A stretch of 64,000 bases of DNA, from the NCBI GenBank assembly GCA_013397935.1, contig VZRN01004715.1, positions 1,082,217 through 1,146,216 on the forward strand, in the 5' to 3' direction. This document shows, in pieces, positions 13,903 to 25,396 of this stretch. A program made the position numbers and the translations under genes. The DNA comes from Dasyornis broadbenti (lineage: Eukaryota; Chordata; Aves; Passeriformes; Dasyornithidae). Below the pieces are notes generated by a model. It saw nothing but the letters and a program-made list of their open reading frames with translations, was not told where the DNA came from and did not search any database. Position 1 is the first letter of the stretch; every line of letters starts with the position of its first letter.

Positions 13903-13962
13903 GGACCTGGAAGGGCTCACAAGAGATGTTGAATCCTTCTTGACCTTGGGCTACAGTCTTGT
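13903..13962 (-). repeat. Possible old CR1-like LINE fragment
   Basis: The words 'ggaagggctcacaag' and 'ttcttgaccttgg' line up, with gaps, with the common avian CR1 3' region read on the minus strand (ggaagggacccacaag ... ctcctggccctg). The expected 8-bp tail repeats are not visible, so this is a tentative, heavily diverged match. Confidence 0.35.
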
Positions 13963-16760
13963 CAGTCCTCTCTCCATGAATGATTCAAAGTGAAATTAAC
14001 TCCTAGGCCTTTGAAACTTACCACACAGTTTTCAGAATACTAATATTTAGTTGTATACTTCTGGAAGAAAAGTTGTAGTCACAGACTATGGAAAGAATTA
14101 TGTGCAGGTGGGCTGCCATAATTCAAGAATTTGACTTCATTTAGCACAGGAAGCTGAGGGTGTGAAAACATTAATGCTGACACACTATCCAGATGGCTAG
14201 TTTACCATGTGCAAGAAGACAGTACGGCAGTGATTATGCTGGAGCCAAAAATTGCACGTGTAGATGGAACAAACTTCAAAAAGTCAGTCTCTTAAATGTG
14301 CCATTATACAAATTAATCTAAACTGATATGCTCATCTATTGCCCTACTAAAATATTACTGGTCAAGTATTACAGGCAAGCTGTTCTGAAAACAAAGATAT
14401 TATCTTACTGCTATTTTATGATGCCTGAGATGCTCCATCACAACCTTTTTTGTACATCCATTCTTCATAGTGTTGTATGAGAGTCAGTCTATGCACTTGA
14501 AGTACATAGGTGTGTATTAGAAAGAACATAGCAGGTGAAGGCAATATTAGCACATGAAAACAGGCTTTCTAAAGGAAAGGAACTGGGTTACTTTTGGGGC
14601 AAGAGAAGGAATCTTAAAGGAAATTACAGATTCCTACAATCATCTGCTCAAACCCGATAAGAACCAGAAATTCCAGTACTGGGCAAAATTATTTCCTCTT
14701 TGCTCAGGAGTTATTTCTTTTCTCAAATGACTAGTTTAATTCAGTTCTTTCAAAAACTTAGAATTTTTAGTTAATCTTGGCTCTACTAAATAATCATTGG
14801 ATTAAAGCAAATTAACCTTGGAAATATTTGCCAGAATTCTTCTTTGAAAATTCTGAAACTGGAAAAATTAGAAATTTCTAGAAATCATACCCTAGGATTT
14901 ATGTTAGGAATGTGAAGTGTTATTTTTGTTTATGTAAATTAACTTTTCAAACAAGGTTTTAATTTTTTGATAGTGTATTCCTGCAGCAGAAGTAGTAAAG
15001 CGTAAATCCACACAACTGACATAACTCAAAGCACAAGGCAGAGTGCTGTAATATTTAGGAAGTCCAAACATTTGTCTTTACCTAAGATATTAGGTTTTCC
15101 TCCTCTTTTCTCTCACTGTTTTGTTATTCATACAAACTAGCATATAATTGCTTTGACTCAAAGATTTCCTCTTACTCTGTGCTTTTATAGCACTCAACCC
15201 GATGGGGCTCCAATTCCAATTGACAGTCCAGAAATAATTTGAGTAGACAACAAAATATTTTTCCTCCTTAAATATATGTTTGAAAAACAAGGAAGACTTT
15301 GCTATCATTGTAAATGAAACAGATATTCTATCAGGATATAGCATAACTATGTCTGACACAGCTCAAAACATATGAATTTGGAGTTGACATTTAGTAACAT
15401 GTGAAGCACAGCTGCATCAGACAATATTTTAACTGAAAGATGCTGAGAGTAGATTTTGTGCAACAGGTTTCACTTCATGAGAAGAGGAGACAGAAATTCA
15501 TAGTGCCGAACATGCGCTGAATAGTTTTCCTAAATAAAAAGCCAAATTTATTAGGAAGGTCTATGGTGCTCCCACAGATCTTAACCATTTTGCAAAATGT
15601 CTGCCTGCCCAAAGCAAGGTAATTCACTTAAATAATCCCAAACCAGAAACTCATGAAGCAAACAAAGCATTGAAAATCCTGTGGACAGGTCAATTTCTGT
15701 AGCTTGCTTCATTGCAGATAGGTATGTGCAATCTTCCTTTTATCCTTTGAACGGTGCTTTTGTGTATACAGTGGTGGTGTGATTTGGTATTCTGTTTTCC
15801 TTTCAGACAATACTATTCTGTATCTGTTTTAAAGAAAAAACTCAGTCCAATGTGTTTTCTCAACATTCTTCTACTAACATTTTTTTTTAATTAGTCAGTT
15901 AGTTATTTTCTTTTGGTTTATAGCATAGGTAAGAGTGGTATCACCCATGTTTGAAGACTGAAATGACTCAAACAGAATTTAGATTCCTGGTGTTCTGCTG
16001 ATGCTGCCTATCATGGTGTCCAATAGTGTTTCCATGTATTTCCATATATTTCTTCTTTTCTTCAGCCTTGTTTCAGGTTTTTAGATCTGGGTTTTTGCTC
16101 ACTTGACTGTTATAATGTAAGTTTCTTGGGGTGAAGACCACCATTTTTTTCTGTTAGTGCAGGACTAAGTGTAATGTGAGTCTAGTATACGACATTTAGA
16201 ACAGCATGTAGTAAATGAATTGAAATTACGAGAAATTGATGTCTTTTCAATATCCTTGTTCTTGGAAATGGCTAAAATGGTTCTAGTTTAATTTTTTTTC
16301 AGAATTACCAGCCTAAATTAGACATTCTGCATGAAAAATTACAGCCTGAAAGAAGTTTGTCTAGCAAAGTTACGATTAACTGAAAGCACCCACATAAGGA
16401 AAAACGTCGAGCACTCTGAAAATCGGTCTTAGATTCCTCATCAATAATGGAACAGCAGATACATTTAGGCCAACTGTTTAGTAGTAATCAACTTCTACAT
16501 AAATTTTCTGAAGACAATATAAAATTTTTAAAAACCTCAACTACTGTGTCTGCCTGAGATCAGTTTCTCAGTTCTGGTGTGGACGCTTAATAAATGTCTT
16601 TTTGGAAGGTTCCTCAATAATTTTTCAAGGTGGTTTTATGGTGCAATGAATCTTATTCACTGTTTTCTGTACAAATGTCAGTAGATATTGGCATGCAAAT
16701 TTTTGTCATTAAATGCCAGTAGACACACTTATGGAAAAAAATTTCTATAATCTGGGAAAG
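13963..16760. other. Unique noncoding interval
   Basis: AT-rich sequence with no supported gene, repeat array or recognised element. Open frames are below 90 codons and unremarkable. Confidence 0.6.
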
Positions 16761-16764
16761 TCAG

Positions 16765-17195
16765 ACCACACGGCCTAACCTGATTGAGACCCATAAGTGT
16801 CTGGGTTACCTACATAGGAACTAAAGAAGGCTGGCTGCTGACCGTAAACAGGAGAGGGAGCTCCAGAGATGCAAGAGCTATTCATGATGTTTTATTTTGT
16901 AATATAGTCACATCAGAGATGTTTGATTTACACAAAGACAACTCCACTAGAGGCTTTGAGTTAAATATTAGACACATAACAGACGTCTTGCCTTGGAGAG
17001 TTAGCTGATTTTGTTTTGCTTTCATGTGCTTTTTGAACTCTTCCCGTAAACCACTCTTGCTATTCAGAGCTTGAGCGTTACCAGAGTCTAAAAAGCTCCT
17101 CCTTGCATTGCTGCATAGTTGCTGCATGTATTAAACGGCTGCAGTTGTCAATAGAGGCATAGTGTTAATCAACACGTACCGCACCAAAGTCCATG
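16765..17195. promoter_or_regulatory. Candidate conserved noncoding block
   Basis: Base composition is more balanced than in the flanks, and CpGs recur (near 16772, 16843, 16984, 17045, 17078, 17146). The segment 17060-17170 is especially mixed and carries GC-box-free words such as CGGCTGCAG. Both strands stay open over parts of it: a minus frame 16882-17127 starts at ATG and reads GLREEFKKHMKAKQNQL, and a plus frame covers 16784-17008. Two-strand openness together with mixed composition fits a constrained noncoding element at least as well as an exon. This is inference from composition only. Confidence 0.25.
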
Positions 17196-19338
17196 ATGTT
17201 TTTCTGTAATGGAAAAGTAAAACAGCTACATTGTTCTAAATACTGCATATGATAGATGGCTTTATACTGCCTTGTGTTCAGGCAGTGTTTCTTGAGATCC
17301 TCGAACCTAAAGGGGTTTTTTGTTAACCATGGTTGCTCCTCTCTGGATTTTAGTTCATATTTTTCTTATTTCATATTCAGAGCTGAAATGTATTTACTAG
17401 TTCATGAAGCTGACATATAGAACTGGAAGAAAATTAGATGAGTTACTACTTCTTTGCCACAGGAGTAGATCATGGAGAAGTTGTGTAGTGGAAAAGACTG
17501 AATTCCTCTCATTTGACCTGTTAAGACATCTGCTTTCCCTTTTGTATGCTCAAAGCTTTCAATCTAAGCTAACATGATTATTTCTATGTTTTCTTTATTC
17601 TATTATTTGGACATATATTTTAAAAATCACAATTTTGGTTAGTCATGAGTTTTGAAAAAGTAAGTAGGAACAAGTTACCTTCAGGGACCCTTTACATAAT
17701 GCAAGCAATGATAGTAAAGGACACGTGCAAGCAAAAAGAATGTTAAAATAAAGGTTCTGTGACTTCTGTCAATGGGATGCATATGATATATTTGAAATTT
17801 CAGTGAAACTCGCACTAGACTGTAGTCAACACCTGTTTTGTGCACAATTCTGGTTTAACAGATATAATCAAGTGTAGAGAAAAAAGCGTGACAAGGTGGA
17901 TTTTATGTAAAGAATAATCAGTGGAGGGAGGACAGGGGGAAAGGAGAGCTGCAGGATCAGAAAAGGCAGGTATTAATAATTAAACATTCATAGTGTTCGA
18001 ATTGGACCAAAATTTGTCTGTCCACTTCTCAAAGTCTAGAACTCTTTATGAAGTATGGATTCATTATTCTGAAAAGAATAATTTCTCTTCATGCGGGCTT
18101 TACATGTAGAACTTGCCAAGAAATATGCTGAGAATTGTTTTAGATGTTACAAAACATTTTAGCTTCATTGCTACTTTTCTCTTTTACAAGACATTAAGTT
18201 AAACTTAAAGGAGCAGATACTAGACTTTAACAGAACTCTCTATCAAAAATCATCACGCGTTATTTACAAAAAGGCTACTTTAAATCTATGGAGTAAATAG
18301 AGGTGGCATGTCTGTATCAAAGAACACTATATATAAAGATCTGTCATTATTATTCACTTCACTTTCTAAGTAGTCAAATTTGCATGACTATTCAGGAAAC
18401 GAAATGGAATTAGCCCTTTTGACCTCAGGAGTCTTACACAGTTAAATATTTATGAAACATCAGAACATGATAGTGGCTATTACAGCTCCTCAATTTTAGC
18501 AATTAATTTTATTGACAGAACAATAAGGGCTGCTTCTTTATCAGTGTGGCAACATCATAATTCACTTTCTATTTGTTTAAAAAAAAATCAACAAACTGAG
18601 CCATTGCATCTCGCTTATATGAAATGGGCAACTTCTGTCCTGATACAGGTCTACTAAAAAGCCAGTGCAGAATTCAGGTATATATTTCACCATTTGTGAG
18701 ATTGTCTTGTTGTCATAGTACACATTATGCTTGCTTTCTCAAAACATTAAAGATAATCAATATATTTTTTAAAAGCATGCAAATTATTTCCTAAATCAAT
18801 CAAAAACTTTTTAATGCCATTTAATTTGCTTAAGTTAACTCTCTCTTACCATTCTACTGTTATGTTTTGATTTTACTCAGCACATTGAATGCTTTGTTTT
18901 GTTTTCAACAGATGTGGCTTTGAGTCCACTGGAGAACAATTTATGCATTAGACTTAGAATTTTAAATGAACATGCCCTCTAATGATTTCCTAAGTCTAAG
19001 AAGACACTTAAAAAGTGACACTGAAACCAAGAAAAATTACTTAAGGGATCAGTTACATCTAAAATGATGAAATCAATAACAATATTTTCTCTAGGATTCT
19101 TTCTCTTCGATAAGCAAAATCTTTACTTAAGTTAAAAGCCACATTAAAATTTAATCACAATCTGTGTGCTTTAGCAATTGATAATTTCTGGACATCTGTC
19201 TTCTGTTTTGTTAAAGTCTTATGTTCCTTCTGGTTTTGTCTTGTCTTTCATAGCAAATAAAGGTACATTTGAAATTTTCAAAAAATGAAGAAGGGCTTGT
19301 AATTCAGGCTAGAAAATGTCATGGCTTACAACCCTTTG

Positions 19339-19340
<2 letters not shown>
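17196..19340. other. Unique noncoding interval
   Basis: No gene, repeat family or RNA was recognised. It is typical AT-rich sequence of the window. Confidence 0.6.
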
Positions 19341-19379
<39 letters not shown>

Positions 19380-19416
19380 NNNNNNNNNNNNNNNNTTTTT
19401 TTTTTTTTTTTTTTTT
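19341..19416. repeat. Poly-T tract interrupted by 16 N
   Basis: T37 (19341-19377), then AC, then 16 undetermined bases (19380-19395), then T21 (19396-19416). The gap sits inside the homopolymer, so it is probably a sequencing or assembly failure there rather than a biological boundary. The true content and length are unknown. Confidence 0.95.
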
Positions 19417-20331
19417 AACAGGCCTAAATATTAATCATAACATTAGTTTGAATGTGACCAACAAACAACCCAATTTAAAAAAAAAAATTATACATAGATG
19501 CTATTTATCTTAAATGAAAGGAAGGTTTATTACAGTCAGTATACACAAGCTGTTTTTCTTTAGAAGTGTTTTTCAGCTATGTCCTTCATTTAAACATTAA
19601 TTTTCCATAAGAGTAGTTTTAAAAACACAGGAATGACGTTAAGGACATTTATACGTATAATAACTGTTTATATATAATAAAAGTTTCTAATAACTTTTGC
19701 CTGTGGAAGGACGAAAGCTTAAGTGTTAAGTCAACATATTTCATAACCTAAGAGCAGATTTCATAGAAACAACTACAGTGATTTCTGCTGTCCCTTGTTT
19801 CCTCTGTACATAATTTCTCAGAGGAGGAGAATAAAGATTATCTTTCACAGAACTTCCTCTGATTACAGCTCCATTCTGCGATCACCTAACATGTCTGCAG
19901 AGACTTGCAGTGATAATCTAGTATTTATTATAGGAGGACTATTTAGGAAAATCAATATGTTCAATGTAGGCTGTGCATTTAAGTCCTGAAGGCTGAAATA
20001 GCTGACATAGTGGTCATACTATAGTGTCTTGTGGTAAAACATTTTTCACTCTATTTCAGTGCTTGAGTTAATCAATAAGGTTAACTACATTTGTCAGAAT
20101 TAGGGTCAATAAAATTTGTACTAGTTCAATATCAGAAGTAATGTAAATGCTTGTATTTACTTTTGTCATACTTTCCATCAGCTGCTAATTAATTAAACTT
20201 CTGCTGAGATTAATAAATAAGTAATAATTAGATATACACATTAAAAAAAAAATTAAAATGAAGCAGATTGCTGTTTCTTGAAAATATAAGTATCCATATA
20301 GTATGTCAATTAAGAAAAAAACTGAAATATT

Positions 20332-20394
20332 CCAAATATGTCCACAATATGTCCAAATATGTCTGCAATATGTCCAAATGTATGCACAATATTA
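20332..20394. repeat. 21-bp minisatellite, three copies
   Basis: Three tandem copies (20332-20352, 20353-20373, 20374-20394) of a unit close to CCAAATATGTCCACAATATGT. The unit is itself built from two related 10-11-bp halves containing AATATGTC. The second copy differs at two positions and the third is more diverged. Because the period is a multiple of three, it produces a repeated peptide in a short frame, which is not evidence of coding. Confidence 0.85.
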
Positions 20395-23300
20395 CAAATT
20401 TCAGACTATTGCATATTTTAGCATATACAGAGTTTAGAATCTGTACATTAAAGATGAATATTCTGAAATAGCTGGATTGTCTACACCAGCTTTTGAAAAT
20501 GAGTTGATTTTTTGTTTCACTTTATCCATCAAACATCTGGACACTATATCACAAGACTTTTAAAACTATAATTTATAACAACACTTTTTTCAGTCTGGAG
20601 AAATTAAAATTACCCATTTTTTTTTTATATTTTTTTGTACCTTAAAAGAGACTCAAAATTATCAATTTTCTATTACCATTTCACTTGCAGCATGTTTTAA
20701 AATATATTCTTCTATCTTACTTGTAAGAATCTTTGACATTTTCTCATTTCCTTCATCTGTTGCTTTTGAAAATACTTCTATTTTGAGTTTTGGAGAAGGG
20801 GTTTTCTGTCAACCATCTTGGGTTTGTTATTAGTAGATATCATAGTTTTCCCACTACTGAACAGGATACAGCGTCAAAGTCTTTTAAAACAGAATAAATA
20901 ATTGTAAATATTGCATATTTTTTAGGCACTAGAAGAATGGGGGATGTTGTTTTTTGAGAGATGATACCTCCAGCAGTTTTATTTGACGCATACTTTCTTT
21001 GTAGGATCAAAACCTATGTAATTGTGTCCTAACTGCTTCCATTTAGGTTAACTATTTCAATTTTTTTCCTAATACTTACATTTTCTCTTTAAATCTTATG
21101 TGTTTTATGGTGTTACTTTCCTCTTAATATCTATGAATATCTAATATTTACAAGCTCTTTGGTTTTTTTACTCAATAAATCTATATCAGATTATCAGTTT
21201 ACAGTTTCAAGCATAAATACAAATATATATGTTAAATGATTCATGAATATACTTTCCTTTCTTGTCTTTTTAAAGAGTTAAAGAGACTAAATCATTTCAA
21301 ATGAATGCACTAACTGTCTGCTTTTCTGAAAGCAAAAGCCAAATGAGTGGTTAAAAATATTGCAAGTTTGAAAATGCAAATGGTGTTATCCAAATATGCA
21401 GCCATATGTCCACAAGACACTCATTTTTTGGAAAATTTTAAAGCCTTGAAGAAAAAATATATTTTGAGATTCATGGCCCTGCTCCCCCCCATCCTAAATG
21501 TAATTAGAAAACAAGCACATTAAAATGAAATGTCAATAATACTAGTAGTACTACTTTACTGAATGTTGCATATTTTTCTTATAGTAGCACAATTGCTATA
21601 CTGAATCCAAGTGCTTCAATATGCTATAAAATTCTGTATAAAGATTAGATTCTTCTTCATAAATGATCTTTTTTTCTAACAGCTATTTTTTCTAAACACC
21701 TGAGGAGTTAATAGAAGCTCTTCAGGCTTAGAGGCTCACCAAACTTTAACGTAAATTAGTTTGTGTAATTTATGCTGTGAAGTTTGTCTAACCTTTAAGC
21801 AACTTTGCTCTGCTGATCACAGCATCAGTAACAATGGGGGATATGAGGCCAAATCCAAGTGGTTAAACCCCTAACAGGAAAATATCAATTAATCTTTTTC
21901 AATGGAGTTGAAGTATGGGTAATCCTCTCATTAAATAGTTTGAACTTTTCTCCCAGTAAACAAAAGAGGGATAATGAGTGATGTGGTCTGACTTGTTTAC
22001 ATGGAGAATCTTCAAGAGGCTTAGGCTCAGCTTCTCAACACAGGGTTCTTCATAGTCACTTGTCACTAATTGCCCTTTTTAAAGACATTTGTGTCAGTTC
22101 AGAAATTCCAAAAGGAAGAGGTTTTCTGGCTTTAAGAATGATAATGAAAAATGCCAATATTTTTATCTGGTACACATTATTTTCACTGTTTAGAACACAG
22201 GTTTCCCAATTCAATAATTAATGATACTTTATAATCTTTTAACCATTTAAAAACTATTCTTATTTTTCATTGATATATTTTAGGTAAATGCAGGTCTTGA
22301 AGAAATCCTTCAGGTACTTTATTTTGAAGTAAAGAAGTGAACAGGAAAAAAAGTATATTCTGGTTTAACTCCTTTGCATAAACCCACTGTATTTTCAGAA
22401 GTGTAAATATAATTTGCAATATCTTTTCTGCTTGCTTGCTTCTCAAACCCGGGCTCAAAGACCCGGTTTTTGATTTAGCTTTGCCTAAAAATTCAGATAG
22501 AATCAGCCAAGTGCATTTAGTTCTCTGATGGCCTTTCATTGTTCCCCGAAGACACATTCTCCATCAGCAAGCTCAGTTATCTTGAAATAAGATGAAGTGG
22601 TTTAGTATGCAGATATAAGAACCAATTCATAAATAGTAAAGTTGAGAAATTTCAGTAGGGCTTTGCTGTGGTAATTCAGAACGTCAGATCCAGGTACAGA
22701 TCATCTCAGGCACAAAATATAAAAGCAATTTGATAATTTCCTCTTCAACTTCTGATATGCTTAAAGAATAAAGTTATGGTGCAGGATGCCAGGGATACCA
22801 AACCTTTTACAAAACAAAGAGGCTCTGTTTTCTCCTTTAAAAAGTTATCACCTTTAAAAAAATAAGTCAACGGAAGTAATACTCTGTGGCTAATATTTTT
22901 TCATTAGGAGGACAAAATTTTAACATAGCATACCAAAAATTAGATACATAATTTTGTCTGTGAGGAGGATTGCTATAATAAAGGGGAAGTTTAATTCCTA
23001 GGAAATTTCTTGATTCTTGCTGTTTTCATACACAGAGAATTTGGAGGCCAGCATATTCTGCATGTTTCATTTAACAATACTGTGCTAATGAAATTTAAAT
23101 CACTTCGGGAGAGCCCATGTCAAGCTTTCACAGAAGAATGCAGTGGGTGAATTCATCAAAAGTCCCATCTCCCTCTACTGTAAACCAAATCCTGAATTTG
23201 CCTGCTTAGATCAGGAAATTGTTTGTCTCATTTCCATCTGTTATCTCTATTTGATGAGGGTTTTTGCTGGGGCAATGTTTCTCCAAATACATCTGAGTGT

Positions 23301-23423
23301 CTCTGACAAGTCATCAAAATCCTGCAGATAAAGCAGACTATGTGTAAGTAGGAAAAGAAAAAAAGAGAGAGCAAAGAGAAAATATAGACAGTATATTCTT
23401 TAAAATTATTTATTACTTTCCAG
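20395..23423. other. Unique noncoding interval
   Basis: No gene is supported. A small imperfect hairpin lies at 22445-22469 (AAACCCGGG against CCCGGTTT, one bulge), unusual only for its GC content. The part at 23010-23330 is somewhat more mixed in composition and might be constrained, but shows no splice-bounded frame. Confidence 0.55.
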
Positions 23424-23516
23424 GGAGACGCAAGGAGCGATTTCTGAGGAACTGTCCTGAGGACTACACTGTTCTGTCATCTCTAGAGACAGCTCTCCGC
23501 AACTCTGTTTTCAAAG
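23424..23516 (+). CDS. Candidate internal coding exon, 93 nt, gene not identified
   Basis: This is the best coding candidate in the window. The acceptor is tattactttccag and the donor is AAAG|gtgtat. Inside, GC rises to about one half and three CpGs appear (ACGC, GCGA, CCGC) against AT-rich flanks on both sides. Only one frame is open: two leading bases, 30 codons and one trailing base, so both bounding introns would be phase 1. The peptide begins RRKERFLRNCPEDYTV and ends ETALRNSVFK. It has a basic start, one cysteine and a mixed composition typical of real protein. I do not recognise the family and assign no function. A symmetrical 1-1 exon of this size could be skipped without a frameshift. 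An open run of 31 codons is not rare by chance here, so the call rests on the composition step and splice signals. It could instead be a conserved noncoding element. Confidence 0.38.
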
Positions 23517-25327
23517 GTGTATTGCATCTGTTAGTCTTGCAGCTTAAGTTTGAATAATTCTTCTGAACTTTTTCAGCAAAGTTTATTGCACTGTATTAAT
23601 AGGGCAAAAGATCTAATTCAAAATATTAAAATATTTTCCCTTCATCTTCTTTGTCCATATATATTTCAATCACTTTAGAATGTGGTTATTTGGTCTGTTT
23701 GAATGCAATTTAATTAATTTGAATTGTGCGTTTTCAGAGGACAGTCATATTAACAAAGCTGCTTACACATGAGAATGGAGAACCGCATTTTGTGAAGACG
23801 TTTTAGATGTGATGTATACATATATGTCTAAATTCAACTAGAAACGTCTGAATTGCTCTTCTTTTAACAAATATCAAAGATACCTTTGTCATTTAAGAAA
23901 AACTCAGACATCTCCCCCAATGTCTAGTCTTTTGACAATGATCATATTACCCCCTGGAGCTGCTAGTGTAACTTGAAGATCTCTTACAACCACAAAGTAG
24001 ACATACTGTTCTACTAATAGAGTTTTGTTCATTTTCTGTTAGCTGTAGTCACTAATACTGTAATCAACTTAGAGAAAAAGAAAAGAAAAAGAAATTGTAT
24101 CAGATTCAAGAATTACATTAATAATAATTGGTCTGATGATTGTGGGAGTTGCAGTCTCTAAGGTCATATTTTATCTAACTGGCTAGCTGGGTATTTAGCC
24201 TGGAATTTATCTACATATAATGCTGTCTAGAAACTAAGAACTAAATATTTGCATCACAATGCAGTATCTGATATTTAATAGAAGTCTGAGAATCCTTAAG
24301 AGCTCAGTCACAGTGAATTTTCTTCTGTTTGGTAAGTGACTATGTGCATTCCTGCTATGATTATAGTGCCTGTTGATGTGTCTATTCAGTGAAAGAATTT
24401 TAAGTTGAATTACCTCACAACTGACATGAATAAGATTGCACAGATGGTGTTTTCTTACATGTATCAATTGATGTGCATTAACAGGTTAAGCTACAGAAAC
24501 TTAGTTTCTGACAAGTCTGAGACCTAGAACTCTGAGAAAGGGAAATATTAGGAAATTCTTTTGTGATGCCTACAGAGATACGTCATACTTACGTTTTTTA
24601 AAAAATCCTTGACTAATGCTAATAACAGAATATTAAAATTAGGCATTATCTGTGCCTTCTTGGTATTTGACTTGATAACAGAATATTTTCCACTCTGCTC
24701 TTTAGAACAGCTGTGTGGTCATCTAGCTGCATAGTCAGACACCTTATGTTCTTGGAAGCAAGTTCTTAATTCTTAGTTTTGGTTTGTTTTGAACAGAGCT
24801 AGAGCTTTTAATGTTCAGTGTGATTTCTGTTTTAAGTCACTTCAGACCTCTTCAAAATAAATTATCTAAGGCACAGGACATGTTCTTAATGAAACTGCTT
24901 GCTATAATTAAACTTCTAGGGCTTCATTATAAAATCCTAAAATCAATATTAGAAGAATTTCATCTGCCTTTTGGCTGAATTTAAATGGTGATTGTCTTTA
25001 TAAAAGTATATGTCACACTTCAAGTTCTCTTAACAACTGCAATTTATGTTATTTAAACTACATAATAACAAATGTTGAAGTTATTTGTTCTGCTAGAAAC
25101 TGCTACTTCTTATGCCAGTTTAAGGAGAGATACAGGGCGAGAATAAATTTGTATGTTAAAACTGTGCTGTTGTAAGAGATGCACACAATGCAAAAACTTC
25201 CCACCAGTACCATTCAATATCCATTTTTCATCAGCACTGACTCTTATGAATCTTACACTGAAATAAATTACTCCCCAGTCTGGCAGAAAACTTTTACTCT
25301 TGTTTTGTTGGGTTGGTTTTCTGCCAG
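23517..25327. other. Noncoding interval (intron if the flanking candidates are real)
   Basis: AT-rich and without a supported exon. The phase-1 end of the candidate at 23424-23516 cannot join directly to the block at 25328, because that join meets a stop at once. If both are real, an unseen exon must lie between them or they belong to different transcripts. Confidence 0.5.
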
Positions 25328-25396
25328 GTTGGTGAGTTGAATCAACTCAAAGAAGAGCTTGTAAAACTCAAGGTCCAGCAAAATGGAGAAGAATGA
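25328..25396 (+). other. Weak candidate terminal exon with leucine-zipper-like peptide
   Basis: A long pyrimidine-rich acceptor (ggttggttttctgccag) precedes 22 codons and a TGA. The peptide VGELNQLKEELVKLKVQQNG is amphipathic, with leucines spaced 3-4 apart as in a coiled coil. It is open only in phase 0; the other two frames stop within three codons. An AATAAA lies downstream at 25772-25777. Twenty-two open codons are common by chance, so only the heptad pattern and the acceptor argue for it. The same DNA contains a small palindrome (GAGTTGAATCAACTC). No protein was identified. Confidence 0.15.
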
